Shown: positions 28,248 to 40,212 of the stretch, in pieces
Layout: each line of letters begins with the position of its first letter
Numbering within the stretch: the first letter of the stretch is position 1
Assembly (NCBI RefSeq): GCF_000730425.1
Contig: NZ_CP008896.1
Coordinates: 1,798,001 to 1,862,000, forward strand
Reading direction: 5' to 3'
Length of the DNA: 64,000 nucleotides
From: Pseudomonas fluorescens
GTDB taxonomy: Bacteria > Pseudomonadota > Gammaproteobacteria > Pseudomonadales > Pseudomonadaceae
Program-made: the position numbers and the translations under genes
Notes under the pieces: generated by a model
The model's database searches: none
What the model saw: only the letters and a program-made list of their open reading frames with translations
What the model was told of the DNA's origin: nothing

Positions 28248-29258
28248 TCATTCGATCAACTGAGCATTCCGAAGCGCACCGAGCGCCGCCAACCAACGCG
28301 GATCCTGCTTATAGTCAGTCGACGCAACTGCCTGCCCACGCATACGGGCAATGCGCACCGACGGCGTGGCCTTCATGCGCTGGGCTGCACTCAAGGCCAA
28401 CTCGGCAGCCGCACGATCATTGCACACCAGACCCATGTCGCAACCTGCGCTCAGAGCCGCCTCGATACGGCTCGCCGCATCTCCCACCACATGGGCACCG
28501 GCCATGGAGAGGTCATCACTGAAAATCACTCCGTCGAACTGCAGCTCGCCGCGCAGGATGTCCTGCAACCAGCGGCGCGAGAAGCCGGCCGGCTGATTAT
28601 CGACCTGCGGGTAAATGACATGGGCCGGCATGACGGCGGCCAGTTGCTTGCTCAGGCGCGCGAACGGCACCAGGTCATGGGTGCGAAGCTGTTCCAGGCT
28701 GCGCTCATCAACGGGAATGGCGACGTGGGAATCCGCCTCGGCCCAACCATGGCCCGGGAAGTGCTTACCGGTGGCGGCCATGCCGGCGCTGTTCATGCCC
28801 CGGATAAAAGCACCCGCCAGCTGCGCGGCACGCTCGGGATTACCTTCGAAGGAACGCGTGCCTACAACGGCGCTGCGCTGATAGTCGAGGTCCAGCACGG
28901 GGGCGAAGCTCAGGTCCAGGCCAACAGCCAGCACTTCAGTGGCCATGACCCAGCCACACTGCTCGGCCAGGTATTCGGCATTCGGATTGTCCGCCAGCGC
29001 CCGCATGGCAGGCAGGCGCACAAAACCCTGGCGCAGACGCTGGACCCGGCCACCTTCCTGATCGACCGCCAACAGCAGGTCCGGACGGATTGCGCGAATA
29101 GCCGCACTCAACTCCCGCACCTGGCGTGGATGCTCGATATTGCGCGCAAAAATGATCAGCCCGCCCACCTCAGGCTGGCGCAACAAGTGGCGATCTTCAG
29201 CCGTCAGCCAGGTGCCGGCGACGTCTACCATCAAAGAGCCTTGCAGGGCAGCAGTCAT
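28248..29258 (-). CDS. nagZ: Beta-N-acetylhexosaminidase NagZ
   Basis: GH3 enzyme of 336 residues that removes GlcNAc from 1,6-anhydro-muropeptides during cell-wall recycling in the cytoplasm, feeding the AmpR/AmpC signalling pool. It has LIIFARNIEHPRQ, LLAVDQEGGRVQRLR, the catalytic loop KHFPGHGWAEADSHVAIP, and GVIFSDDLSMAGA with the nucleophile Asp. The length and absence of a signal peptide fit NagZ. It is downstream of psrA in the same direction. It corresponds to PA3005. Confidence 0.95.
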   Translation of the reverse strand: MTAALQGSLMVDVAGTWLTAEDRHLLRQPEVGGLIIFARNIEHPRQVRELSAAIRAIRPDLLLAVDQEGGRVQRLRQGFVRLPAMRALADNPNAEYLAEQCGWVMATEVLAVGLDLSFAPVLDLDYQRSAVVGTRSFEGNPERAAQLAGAFIRGMNSAGMAATGKHFPGHGWAEADSHVAIPVDERSLEQLRTHDLVPFARLSKQLAAVMPAHVIYPQVDNQPAGFSRRWLQDILRGELQFDGVIFSDDLSMAGAHVVGDAASRIEAALSAGCDMGLVCNDRAAAELALSAAQRMKATPSVRIARMRGQAVASTDYKQDPRWLAALGALRNAQLIE

Positions 29259-29282
29259 AAATTTTCCTTGAATGACGCGCGC

Positions 29283-29325
29283 ACCCTACCGCTTCGCCAG
29301 GTCAAGCCTGGCAAGGCGATAGGGT
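29283..29325. repeat. Long inverted repeat between psrA and nagZ
   Basis: ACCCTACCGC pairs with GCGATAGGGT (one mismatch) and GCCAGG with CCTGGC inside, forming a two-part stem of about 43 bases. No T-run follows, so it is more likely an mRNA-stabilising or processing hairpin than a simple terminator. Confidence 0.6.
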
Positions 29326-29398
29326 ACGGGTAACTATTTGAAATCGGCATGGGCGGCTAGCTTAGCGGATGCAAGCGGTTGCGCCCAGACGCCAGTGG

Positions 29399-30106
29399 TT
29401 AAACCTTGGCCGCAACAGGGATGGACTTGCTGCGCGGGCGCAACTGGGCGGCCGCCATGGCAGGGTCGGTGACGCCGCTTTCAGCACGCATGCCGGCGGC
29501 CAGGAACGGCACCATCAGGCGCATGACCTGCTCAATGGAGGTGTTGACCCCGAAATCCGTCTCGGCGATCGCGCGCAAGGCTTTGATCCCGGACATGCTG
29601 AACGCAGCAGCACCGAGCATGAAGTGCACGCGCCAGAACAATTCGATAGGAGGAATACGCGGAGCGGCCTCGTTCACCAACAGCATGTAGCGACGGAACA
29701 CCTTGCCGTACATGTCTTCGAGATAGCGTCGCAAGTGGCCCTGGCTCTGACTGAAGGCCAGGCCCAGCAGGCGCATGAAAATCGACAGGTCGTTACCGCT
29801 GCGTGGCTGCACCACCAGGGCTTGCTCGACGAGGATTTCCAACAGATCTTCCAGGCTTGGCTTATTGTCGGGCTTAGCCTGGCGCCGCTCCAGCTCCCGG
29901 TCGAGGCTGACGCAGAACGGCCCCAGGAAGCGTGAGAAAACCGCCTGGATCAGGGCTTTTTTCGACCCGAAATGATAGTTCACTGCCGCCAGGTTGACCC
30001 CGGCCTTGCTGGTGATCAGCCGCAATGAAGTTTCAGCAAATCCTTTTTCCGCGAACAACTGCTCGGCAGCATCGAGAATGCGTTCAACGGTTTCCGACTG
30101 GGCCAT
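29399..30106 (-). CDS. psrA: TetR-family fatty-acid-responsive regulator PsrA
   Basis: A regulator of 235 residues. The N-terminal helix-turn-helix is RILDAAEQLFAEKGFAETS followed by LRLITSKAGVNLAAVNYHFGSKKALIQAVF. The C-terminal domain binds long-chain acyl groups. In pseudomonads PsrA represses its own gene and beta-oxidation genes such as fadBA, and activates rpoS; fatty acids relieve it. The ATG at 30106 (MAQSETVERIL) is preferred to an upstream in-frame start at 30124 (MSGGVA). Two matching operators lie just upstream. Both rssB and fadBA in this window belong to the same stress and fatty-acid network. It corresponds to PA3006. Confidence 0.95.
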   Translation of the reverse strand: MAQSETVERILDAAEQLFAEKGFAETSLRLITSKAGVNLAAVNYHFGSKKALIQAVFSRFLGPFCVSLDRELERRQAKPDNKPSLEDLLEILVEQALVVQPRSGNDLSIFMRLLGLAFSQSQGHLRRYLEDMYGKVFRRYMLLVNEAAPRIPPIELFWRVHFMLGAAAFSMSGIKALRAIAETDFGVNTSIEQVMRLMVPFLAAGMRAESGVTDPAMAAAQLRPRSKSIPVAAKV

Positions 30107-30121
30107 GGCTACTCCGCCTGA

Positions 30122-30148
30122 CAAACACTTGTTTGAAACATACGTTTC
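30122..30148. promoter_or_regulatory. Two overlapping PsrA operators
   Basis: CAAAC-ACTT-GTTTG (30122-30135) and GAAAC-ATAC-GTTTC (30135-30148) both fit the published PsrA motif (G/C)AAAC-N2-4-GTTT(G/C) and share G30135. They start 16 bases upstream of the psrA ATG, consistent with autorepression. Confidence 0.85.
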
Positions 30149-30307
30149 ACCTTGTGCAATGTCAAGCCTGCAGGTCCGTTTTCCGGCCGGGTAGTCACCC
30201 GATTCGTACCTATTTAATCACATCTTCAACGGCCTGTAGGCAGCACTATCCCCGGCCTTTGCCAGGAACGACGGATGACCGTCCGGCGGAGTCGGCAAAA
30301 ACGGTGA

Positions 30308-30335
30308 TTGCCAAGTGCAGTTCACTGTATATAAT
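30308..30335 (+). promoter_or_regulatory. lexA promoter
   Basis: TTGCCA (30308-30313) and TATAAT (30330-30335) with a 16-base spacer. The -10 is perfect and lies inside the first LexA box. Confidence 0.7.
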
Positions 30336-30340
30336 CCCAG
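30325..30340. promoter_or_regulatory. LexA (SOS) box 1
   Basis: CTGTATATAATCCCAG matches CTG-N10-CAG. It covers the lexA -10 element. Confidence 0.85.
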
Positions 30341-30343
30341 TCA

Positions 30344-30359
30344 CTGTATAAAAAGACAG
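30344..30359. promoter_or_regulatory. LexA (SOS) box 2
   Basis: CTGTATAAAAAGACAG matches the full CTGT-N8-ACAG consensus and lies 10 bases upstream of the lexA ATG. Tandem boxes would give tight autorepression. Confidence 0.92.
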
Positions 30360-30369
30360 AGCGATCAAC

Positions 30370-30978
30370 ATGCTAAAACTGACGCCACGCCAAGCTGAGA
30401 TTCTCGCCTTTATCAAGCGCTGCCTCGACGATAATGGCTATCCGCCAACCCGGGCAGAAATTGCCCTGGAGTTGGGGTTCAAATCCCCCAATGCTGCCGA
30501 AGAACACCTGAAGGCCCTTGCCCGCAAGGGCGCGATCGAAATGACCCCGGGGGCATCCCGTGGCATTCGCATCCCAGGCTTCGAAGCCAAGGCTGACGAA
30601 TCGACGCTGCCGATCATCGGCCGGGTCGCCGCCGGCGCGCCGATTCTTGCACAACAGCACGTCGAAGAGTCCTGCAATATCAACCCAACCTTCTTCCATC
30701 CTCGAGCCGACTACCTGCTGCGGGTCCATGGCATGAGCATGAAGGATGTGGGCATCTTCGACGGCGACCTGCTGGCCGTCCACACCACCCGCGAAGCACG
30801 CAACGGCCAGATCGTCGTGGCCCGCATTGGCGACGAAGTGACGGTCAAGCGCTTCAAGCGCGAAGGCAGCAAAGTCTGGCTCTTGGCAGAAAACCCCGAG
30901 TTTTCGCCGATTGAAGTCAACCTGAAGGATCAGGACCTGGTGATCGAAGGCTTGAGTGTCGGCGTTATTCGCCGCTAA
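30370..30978 (+). CDS. lexA: SOS repressor LexA
   Basis: A 202-residue repressor. The N-terminal winged helix is [28 protein letters not shown]. The self-cleavage site is A88-G89 in GRVAAGAPI, and the catalytic dyad is S123 (HGMSMKD) and K160 (EVTVKRF). Complete and canonical. It represses SOS genes until RecA filaments trigger cleavage. It is the first gene of a lexA-sulA operon, preceded by two SOS boxes. It corresponds to PA3007. Confidence 0.97.
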   Translation: MLKLTPRQAEILAFIKRCLDDNGYPPTRAEIALELGFKSPNAAEEHLKALARKGAIEMTPGASRGIRIPGFEAKADESTLPIIGRVAAGAPILAQQHVEESCNINPTFFHPRADYLLRVHGMSMKDVGIFDGDLLAVHTTREARNGQIVVARIGDEVTVKRFKREGSKVWLLAENPEFSPIEVNLKDQDLVIEGLSVGVIRR

Positions 30979-30988
30979 CGGAGGCATC

Positions 30989-31468
30989 ATGCAGTTCCCA
31001 TATGCGCAACAACATACACAACTGCCACTGTTTGAGGCCTTTTTGGCCCAGCCACTTGCACCTATCCTCAGCGACGCGGTGGAGTCCCCATGGACCGCCC
31101 CTGCCGAACCGGAGGTCTTCAGTGAATTGTCGTTGCGCGGCGCTGCCGGGAACTGCCTGAGCTTGCTAGCACCGATCCTGCGTGAACTGAGCGAGGAACA
31201 GGACGCCCGCTGGCTGACCCTGATCGCCCCACCCTCCAGCCTGACCCAGGTCTGGCTGCGGGATGCAGGCCTGAACCGCGAGCGTATCCTGCTGCTGCAA
31301 CCACGCGGCACCCAAAGCGCCCAGCAACTGACCTGCGAAGCGTTGCGCCTTGGGCGTAGCCACACCGTCGTCAGCTGGCTGAACCCGCTGAACGCTTCGG
31401 CCAAGCAGCAGTTGATCAACGCCGCGCGCGCAGGCGATGCACAAAGCTTGAATATTCGTTTGGGATAA
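30989..31468 (+). CDS. sulA: SOS cell-division inhibitor SulA
   Basis: The product of 159 residues inhibits FtsZ polymerisation after DNA damage. The central ATPase-like fold shows ELSLRGAAGNCLSLLAPILRELSEEQDARWLTLIAPP and WLRDAGLNRERILLLQ, as in SulA. The ATG at 30989 has a perfect GGAGG site 5 bases upstream and follows the lexA stop by 10 bases, so it is co-transcribed under the two LexA boxes. It corresponds to PA3008. Confidence 0.93.
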   Translation: MQFPYAQQHTQLPLFEAFLAQPLAPILSDAVESPWTAPAEPEVFSELSLRGAAGNCLSLLAPILRELSEEQDARWLTLIAPPSSLTQVWLRDAGLNRERILLLQPRGTQSAQQLTCEALRLGRSHTVVSWLNPLNASAKQQLINAARAGDAQSLNIRLG

Positions 31469-31512
31469 GCCCGAGACTGACGTGCAACGCGTTATCGGGA
31501 GTGGCACAGATC

Positions 31513-31582
31513 GTCCGATTGCAGCCTGACACCAGGTCAGTGCCTGCGACGGACGCAAGGCTTCTACAGAATTGAGAAGCCG
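31513..31582. other. Two consecutive hairpins downstream of sulA
   Basis: GTCCG and CTGAC arms pair with GTCAG and CGGAC (31513-31553), and GGCTTC pairs with GAAGCC (about 31559-31582). No long T-run follows. They probably mark the 3' end of the lexA-sulA transcript between convergent genes. Confidence 0.45.
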
Positions 31583-31618
31583 ATTGAGCATTTGAATCTT
31601 AAAAAACGACAAACGGAC

Positions 31619-31852
31619 TCAGTGAAGAACCCGTGGACCGTCGTCTTTTTCTGGCTCGCCTTCAGCCAAGCGACCCGCCATCTGCACACCCACGCTCAAC
31701 ATGGCTTTTGCCACTTCCACATGCTGGCCTTGCAGGAACGCCTTGGCGTCCTCGGAAAAGTCCAAAGTCACCAGAGAACCCTCGTCCTCAGCCCTGCGCA
31801 GCTCAATTCGGCCGTCGGGCAATTCAACAATTTCCAGAAAGGACGTTGGCAT
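31619..31852 (-). CDS. Conserved hypothetical protein (PA3009-like)
   Basis: A 77-residue protein, MPTSFLEIVELPDGRIELRR at the N-terminus followed by an acidic helix-rich part ending GEPEKDDGPRVLH. I do not recognise a named domain. The start at 31852 is preferred to in-frame ATGs at 31894 and 31882, because the sequence upstream contains a good -10 (TATAAT on the minus strand) and family members begin MPTSFLE as I recall. It lies next to another conserved hypothetical, an order shared with PAO1. Function unknown. Confidence 0.7.
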   Translation of the reverse strand: MPTSFLEIVELPDGRIELRRAEDEGSLVTLDFSEDAKAFLQGQHVEVAKAMLSVGVQMAGRLAEGEPEKDDGPRVLH

Positions 31853-31949
31853 AAAAATCTGTTCTCCACGAAAGGCCGACATTATATCAGTCATCAACGC
31901 GGCCTAGCTCAGGATCTGAACAGCTTTCTTTGCGGCTTGATGAATGGTC

Positions 31950-32041
31950 TGCAGGATCTGGCTTGCCAGCGATAGCGGTCTACCGGCCAACTTTGCATTG
32001 CTTGATCAATTGTTATCGCCGGCAAGCCGGCTCCTACATTG
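31950..32041. repeat. Inverted REP pair
   Basis: Left copy CTGCAGGATCTGGCTTGCCA then GCGATAGCG (31950-31978), right copy TTATCGCCGGCAAGCCGGCT then CCTACATT (to 32041). Confidence 0.85.
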
Positions 32042-32050
32042 CCCTGCCAC

Positions 32051-32572
32051 TCAGCACTCGTTCAAGCCATCCCGAAAACGGATCGCCAGCTTCTTCAGCT
32101 CCTGACGCCAGCTCTCCAGCTCAACCCGGCTCAGTGGCTCCGGCCCTTCTTCTTCCAGGCTGACCGCAACGATCAGAGGCTGGGTCACATCCCCCTTGGG
32201 CTTGTGCGGCACACGCGGCGGCTGGAACATGGCCGAATGGGCAGCCAGCAGGCGGGCCAGCCAACTGGCGGGGCTACGGGCCATTTCCACCAGTTCAGCC
32301 AACTCAGGGATGGCCAAAGACTCCAACACCTCACGGGTCAGGATGTCCTCGGCCCGAGGTGCATTCGCCTGGGGCAAGCGATAGAAACCGGCAATTTCAT
32401 GACACAACCCCAGCAAAGCCCCATATAGATGGAACAAGGCCGACTCTCGCCCCGCCTGGACCAGCGCGATAGCGTTCATCTCCTTCCCCTCCTCGGCACG
32501 ACCAAGGGCTTCCAGAGACAAACCCGCGAAGTAAATTTTCTGGTTGGTACGGGTATAGAGTTCGTTGGCCAT
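32051..32572 (-). CDS. DUF6586-like hypothetical protein (PA3010-like)
   Basis: A 173-residue, mostly alpha-helical soluble protein. It begins MANELYTRTNQKIYFAGLSL, includes NAIALVQAGRESALFHLYGALLGLCHEIAGFYRLP, and ends with a helix LESWRQELKKLAIRFRDGL. No enzymatic motif is visible. The ATG at 32572 (MANELY) is chosen because the 26 preceding in-frame codons look unrelated. Conserved in Pseudomonas next to topA; function unknown. Confidence 0.72.
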   Translation of the reverse strand: MANELYTRTNQKIYFAGLSLEALGRAEEGKEMNAIALVQAGRESALFHLYGALLGLCHEIAGFYRLPQANAPRAEDILTREVLESLAIPELAELVEMARSPASWLARLLAAHSAMFQPPRVPHKPKGDVTQPLIVAVSLEEEGPEPLSRVELESWRQELKKLAIRFRDGLNEC

Positions 32573-32680
32573 GACGGCAGTCTCCACAACGACATAAACG
32601 TGATGCTGACTTTGTTGGAGCGAGTTTACACGCGAAAAACCTGAGGGCACCGTTGGGTGTCAGGCTTTTCGCATCATCGT

Positions 32681-32712
32681 TATCGACCTTCGCAAGCAAG
32701 CTCGCGCCTACA
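32681..32712. repeat. Degenerate REP-like sequence upstream of the topA 3' end
   Basis: TATCGACCTTCGCAAGCAAG followed by CTCGCGCCTACAG resembles a diverged half-REP. Confidence 0.5.
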
Positions 32713-32714
32713 GA

Positions 32715-35336
32715 TCAAGCGCCCTGGCGCTTATCCTCGACCTTCCACTTGCCACCGTCATAGAAGGCCTTCCAGCCCGTAGGCTTGCCGTCCACTTCGG
32801 TTTGCACGTACTGCTCCTTGGTCTTGCGGCTGTAACGGATCACGGCCGGGCGACCGTCGGGATCCTTCTTCGGCGCTTCGCACAGGAAGTGGTACTTCGG
32901 ATCGATTTCGTCCTTGTGTGGCACGATCTCCATCACCAGTGGCGCACGGGTCTCGCGGTTTTTCGGGAACTGGCTGGCAGCCAGGAACAGGCCCGAAGCA
33001 CCATCACGCAGGATATAGGTGTCGTTGACCTTCTCGCACTTGAGCTCGGGCATCTTCACCGGGTCCATCTTCGGCGGTGCCGCATCACCGCTTTTCAGCA
33101 GTTTGCGGGTGTTTTTGCAGGTCGGGTTGGTACAACCGAAGAACTTACCGAAACGGCCGGTCTTGAGTTGCATCTCGCTGCCGCACTTGTCGCATTCCAG
33201 GCTCGGACCCTCATAGCCCTTGATGCGGTAGGTACCTTCTTCGATCTCGTAGCCATTGCAATCAGGGTTGTTACCGCAGATATGCAGCTTGTGCTTCTCG
33301 TCCAGCAGGTAGGCATCCATGGCCGTGCTGCAGATCGGGCAACGGTGTTTGCCACGCAGCACCAGCGACTCAGACTCACCCTCGTCGTCGGCAGCGATTT
33401 CATCGCCCGGCACCAGGTTGACGGTGGCCTTGCAGCGCTCTTTGGGCGGCAGACTATAGCCCGAGCACCCCAGGAACACACCGGTGGACGCGGTGCGGAT
33501 CTGCATCGGCCGACCACAGGTGGTGCACGGAATATCCGTCATCACCGGCTGGTTGGCGCGCATGCCGTTTTCCGGGCTCTCGGCTACTTCGAGTTTTTTC
33601 TTGAAATCGCCATAGAACTCGTCGAGCACGTTCTTCCAGTCGCGCTCGCCCTGGGCCACGTCATCGAGGTTCTCTTCCATGCCGGCGGTAAAGCCATAGT
33701 CCATCAGGTTGGAGAAGCTCTCGGACAGACGCTCGGTAACGATATCGCCCATCTTTTCCGAATAGAAACGACGGTTATGCAGCGCTACGTAGCCTCGGTC
33801 CTGGATAGTGGAAATGATCGCCGCGTAGGTCGAAGGGCGACCAATGCCACGCTTTTCCATCTCCTTGACCAGGCTGGCTTCCGAATAACGCGCAGGCGGC
33901 TTTGTGAAATGCTGGGACGGATCAAGCTTGATCAGCTTCATCACATCGCCCTGGGCCATGTCCGGCAGCACGTCATCGTCGCCAGGCTTGGCAATTTGCG
34001 GCATCACGCGGGTGTAGCCGTCAAACTTGAGGATACGCCCCTTGGCACGCAGCTCGAAGTCCCCGGCACCCACGGTGACGGTGGTGGACAAATATTGCGC
34101 CGGCAACATCTGGCAAGCCAGGAACTGGCGCCAGATCAGCTCGTAGAGGCGCTCAGCGTCGCGCTCCATGCCGCTCAGCTTGCTTGGCTCGGTATTGGCA
34201 TCGGAGGGACGAATCGCTTCGTGAGCCTCTTGTGCGCCTTCCTTGCTGCTGTAGACGTTTGGCTTCTCCGGCAGGTACTTCTTGCCGAACTCGCTTTCAA
34301 TATAGGTGCGTGCCATCGCTACCGCATCTTGCGACAGGTTGGTGGAGTCGGTACGCATATAGGTGATGTAGCCCGCTTCGTACAGTCGCTGGGCCATCAT
34401 CATCGTCTTCTTCACCCCAAAGCCCAGGCGGTTGCTCGCGGCCTGTTGCAGGGTGGAGGTGATGAATGGCGCGGACGGCTTGCTGCTGGTGGGCTTGTCT
34501 TCGCGCTTGACGATGCTGTAGCTGGAAGCCTTGAGCTTCTCCAGCGCGGCCATGGCCTGGGTTTCGTTGAGCGGCTTGAAGGCCTCGCCTTTCTCGCGGG
34601 CCACGTCAAAGCGCACCGTAGCGCCTTTGGCGGTGCCAAGGTCAGCATGGACTTCCCAGTATTCTTCAGGGATGAACGCACGGATCTCGCGCTCACGCTC
34701 CACCACCAGCTTTACCGCAACCGACTGCACACGGCCAGCGGACAGGCCACGGGCGATCTTCGACCACAGCAGCGGCGAGACCATGTAACCAACGACGCGG
34801 TCAAGGAAGCGGCGAGCCTGCTGGGCATTGACGCGGTCAATGTCCAGTTCGCCCGGCTTGGAGAAGGCTTCCTGGATCGCCTTCTTGGTGATTTCGTTGA
34901 ACACCACGCGTTTATAGCGGCTGTCATCCCCACCAATGGCTTCGCGCAGGTGCCAGGCAATGGCTTCCCCTTCGCGGTCCAAGTCCGTTGCGAGATAGAT
35001 GGTGTCAGCATCCTTGGCGAGCCGGCGCAGCTCCTCGATGACCTTTTCCTTGCCCGGAAGGATTTCATACTTGGCCTTCCAGCCATGATCCGGGTCCACA
35101 CCCATGCGAGCGACCAATTGCTTGCGCGCTTTCTCCTTGGGCGAGAGCACCGGACCTTCGCCCGCAGCCGCCTTGCCGCGCTTGGCAGCAGGCTCCTTGC
35201 TGGCGCTAGCCGAACCGCTGGTGGGCAGGTCTCGGATATGGCCGATACTCGACTTCACCACGTACTCGTTGCCCAAGTACTTGTTGATGGTCTTGGCCTT
35301 AGCCGGGGATTCCACAATGACCAGCGATTTGCCCAT
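32715..35336 (-). CDS. topA: DNA topoisomerase I
   Basis: A type IA topoisomerase of 873 residues that relaxes negative supercoils. TOPRIM starts at [21 protein letters not shown], with a Lys/Ala-rich basic insertion at about 48-75. [13 protein letters not shown] holds metal-binding acidic residues, and [13 protein letters not shown] holds the active Tyr. Three C-terminal zinc-ribbon-like modules are visible: [28 protein letters not shown], and [16 protein letters not shown] basic C-terminal tail follows. The ATG at 35336 fixes the family N-terminus. It corresponds to PA3011. Confidence 0.96.
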   Translation of the reverse strand: MGKSLVIVESPAKAKTINKYLGNEYVVKSSIGHIRDLPTSGSASASKEPAAKRGKAAAGEGPVLSPKEKARKQLVARMGVDPDHGWKAKYEILPGKEKVIEELRRLAKDADTIYLATDLDREGEAIAWHLREAIGGDDSRYKRVVFNEITKKAIQEAFSKPGELDIDRVNAQQARRFLDRVVGYMVSPLLWSKIARGLSAGRVQSVAVKLVVEREREIRAFIPEEYWEVHADLGTAKGATVRFDVAREKGEAFKPLNETQAMAALEKLKASSYSIVKREDKPTSSKPSAPFITSTLQQAASNRLGFGVKKTMMMAQRLYEAGYITYMRTDSTNLSQDAVAMARTYIESEFGKKYLPEKPNVYSSKEGAQEAHEAIRPSDANTEPSKLSGMERDAERLYELIWRQFLACQMLPAQYLSTTVTVGAGDFELRAKGRILKFDGYTRVMPQIAKPGDDDVLPDMAQGDVMKLIKLDPSQHFTKPPARYSEASLVKEMEKRGIGRPSTYAAIISTIQDRGYVALHNRRFYSEKMGDIVTERLSESFSNLMDYGFTAGMEENLDDVAQGERDWKNVLDEFYGDFKKKLEVAESPENGMRANQPVMTDIPCTTCGRPMQIRTASTGVFLGCSGYSLPPKERCKATVNLVPGDEIAADDEGESESLVLRGKHRCPICSTAMDAYLLDEKHKLHICGNNPDCNGYEIEEGTYRIKGYEGPSLECDKCGSEMQLKTGRFGKFFGCTNPTCKNTRKLLKSGDAAPPKMDPVKMPELKCEKVNDTYILRDGASGLFLAASQFPKNRETRAPLVMEIVPHKDEIDPKYHFLCEAPKKDPDGRPAVIRYSRKTKEQYVQTEVDGKPTGWKAFYDGGKWKVEDKRQGA

Positions 35337-35450
35337 GGATCGGAAAATTCCTGAATTCGAGAAGAGAAAGGCGGTTGGCGCCTGACGCGGCAACGCTATA
35401 TATAGTGGCAACACAGTGAGGTCAAGCGCAGCATTGTGCGCAACCGTCCG

Positions 35451-35687
35451 TTATTGCCCTGAAAAAAGACTGGGTTCGACCTGCACCAAAGCAAAGCGCG
35501 GGACCTGCTCGCCGTCAACTTCGACAGTCTCCAGAAACATGCTCAAGGGGCGCACCCAAAAGCCGTAATCGCCATACAGCGCTTGGTAGAACACCACTTC
35601 TTCCCCAGTCTCGGAGTGCCGCGCGACATTAAAAACACGGTACTTGGGACCTTTATAATGCTGGTAGAGCCCTGGTTCGACTTTCAT
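35451..35687 (-). CDS. DUF1653 family protein
   Basis: A 78-residue protein: GLYQHYKGPKYRVFNVARHS, EEVVFYQALYGDYGFWVRPLSMFLETVEVDG. This is the DUF1653 pattern, a small beta-rich domain of unknown function. It corresponds to PA3012 and lies between fadA and topA in the same orientation. The start is the ATG at 35687. Confidence 0.85.
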   Translation of the reverse strand: MKVEPGLYQHYKGPKYRVFNVARHSETGEEVVFYQALYGDYGFWVRPLSMFLETVEVDGEQVPRFALVQVEPSLFSGQ

Positions 35688-35732
35688 GCTCTGGCCCTCT
35701 TACAAAATTTATTAAAAAAAAAATAAAAATTC

Positions 35733-35765
35733 CAAAAAACAAAACCGGGGCACTGGGCCCCGGCT
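35733..35765 (-). terminator. Terminator of fadBA
   Basis: On the minus strand CCGGGGC and GCCCCGG pair around 5 bases and are followed by TTTTGTTTTTT. A long A/T tract (35701-35740) lies immediately beyond. Confidence 0.85.
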
Positions 35766-35782
35766 TTCCGTCAACCCAACGC

Positions 35783-39135
<3,353 letters not shown>

Positions 39136-39439
39136 CAACTGATCTCCACGATATGGAAGCTGAACAGTACACGTCGGACGCTGGCCGAGGCGTAAACACT
39201 GACGTTACCGTCGATGCTAACGCCAATTTGCCAGGCACACCCGCCAACGCGATAGTCGGGATTCTGTACGAACGGTCTGAAGGACAAACACTCAATTCAT
39301 ACGCCCGTTTGATTTGGGTACGCCACCTTCAGCCAATTTCCGACAATTGTCAATCGCTCGAAAGGGCCGCTAAAACGCGACTTTTCAGTCATTTCAGAAC
39401 CGCTGCGCCGAATCAATGCACCAGCATTCATAAAATCAA

Positions 39440-39595
39440 TAATTGAAAAAGCATAGAAAAGGCCTGTACAGCAGCGGATATCCGGCTAGGCTAGCGGCAC
39501 GCTTGAACGCCTGGGCGAATGCACGGCGTGATGAATTGCAAATTACCGGCCTGCCTGGCCAACCCCAGCCCGATGATGATGTCGGGCTTTTTATT
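39440..39595 (+). ncRNA. Candidate small RNA ending at an orphan terminator
   Basis: The plus-strand terminator at 39567-39595 needs a plus-strand transcript, yet the only gene upstream is divergent fadB. The sequence before it is AT-rich at 39420-39455 (promoter-like) and then structured (CCGGCTAGGCTAGCGG, CCGGCCTGCCTGGCC). I do not recognise a known RNA family; the 5' end is a guess. Confidence 0.35.
39567..39595 (+). terminator. Orphan Rho-independent terminator
   Basis: AGCCCGA (39567-39573) pairs with TCGGGCT (39582-39588), followed by TTTTATT on the plus strand. Confidence 0.8.
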
Positions 39596-39599
39596 GCCT

Positions 39600-39667
39600 T
39601 GTGGGAGCCGGCTTGCCGGCGATGGCATGTTCAAGCTCGTTATTGCCGGCAAGCCGGCTCCTACAGG
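39600..39667. repeat. Inverted REP pair (REPIN)
   Basis: TGTGGGAGCCGGCTTGCCGG then CGATGG, and TTATTGCCGGCAAGCCGGCT then CCTACAG, inverted around about 16 bases. Confidence 0.9.
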
Positions 39668-39669
39668 TG

Positions 39670-40107
39670 TCAGGCCAGGGCCTTGAGCAACGTGTTGATG
39701 TCTTGCAAGACACTCAACTCGCCCTTCTCCCCCCAGTACAAGGCAATCATTTGCCCGTCGGCTTCGATTTTGTAGACGTTATCGGGCAGCTTCGAAAAAT
39801 ATGGCAACAACTTCTCGTCGGCGCAGACTTCCTGCCATTGATTGACCCATACACCCGGTTCCAGTTGCCAATAAACCCAGAGCGCAGGCTTGCTGCCCCG
39901 TCGTGGCCGACAGTACTGCGCACATGGGCTCGGCGGCTCCTGCTTGAGCCAATGCGGCCATTCCTGAGGCGACAGTTGCATCGCCAGGCCGATGCGACGC
40001 GCCTCCATACGCAGGGCCATGCGCCCACTCTGGTGGCGCGAAGGTCGCAGCCATGCCAGTGGACTCAAGACCACCAGGAGGATTGACACCACTATCCAGA
40101 CCGTCAT
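39670..40107 (-). CDS. Membrane-anchored hypothetical protein (PA3016-like)
   Basis: A 145-residue protein with one N-terminal membrane helix (about 3-20, TVWIVVSILLVVLSPLAWL) and a cytoplasmic or periplasmic domain containing RMEARRIGLAMQLSPQEWPHWLK, ALWVYWQLEPGVWVNQW and LPYFSKLPDNVYKIEADGQMIALYWGEKG. No known domain is recognised. The REP pair lies directly at its 3' end. Conserved next to the usp and uup genes as in PAO1. Function unknown. Confidence 0.7.
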   Translation of the reverse strand: MTVWIVVSILLVVLSPLAWLRPSRHQSGRMALRMEARRIGLAMQLSPQEWPHWLKQEPPSPCAQYCRPRRGSKPALWVYWQLEPGVWVNQWQEVCADEKLLPYFSKLPDNVYKIEADGQMIALYWGEKGELSVLQDINTLLKALA

Positions 40108-40212
40108 ATGTGTACTCCCGAATTTCTAGATGAGCGGATTTGACCTGCCTCAACCCCATCCGCTTGAAAGCAGCCATACTGAACTTATTGCAGTCCCCTG
40201 GAGGAACGCCTC

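Larger units (their letters stand above)
39136..39669. other. Gene-poor region upstream of fadB with a possible small RNA
   Basis: About 530 bases without a convincing protein gene. It must hold the fadB promoter (minus strand, 39136-39440) and ends with a plus-strand terminator (39567-39595) and an inverted REP pair. The frames at 39153-39446 and 39443-39775 lack a credible start or ribosome site, and the second runs through the terminator and the repeats. The terminator has no annotated gene upstream on its strand. Confidence 0.55.

Noticed and set aside
32802..35354. Open frame of 850 residues antisense to topA
   Set aside because: It shadows topoisomerase I, lacks recognisable domains and has no promoter or ribosome site of its own.
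39285..39311. Possible PsrA operator upstream of fadB (CAAAC and GTTTG)
   Set aside because: The half-sites are 17 bases apart, whereas the PsrA motif allows 2 to 4. Control of fadBA by PsrA is known in the genus, but this site does not show it.
39443..39775. Frame of 110 residues after the fadB upstream region
   Set aside because: It starts with TTG without ribosome site and passes through a terminator and a REP pair.
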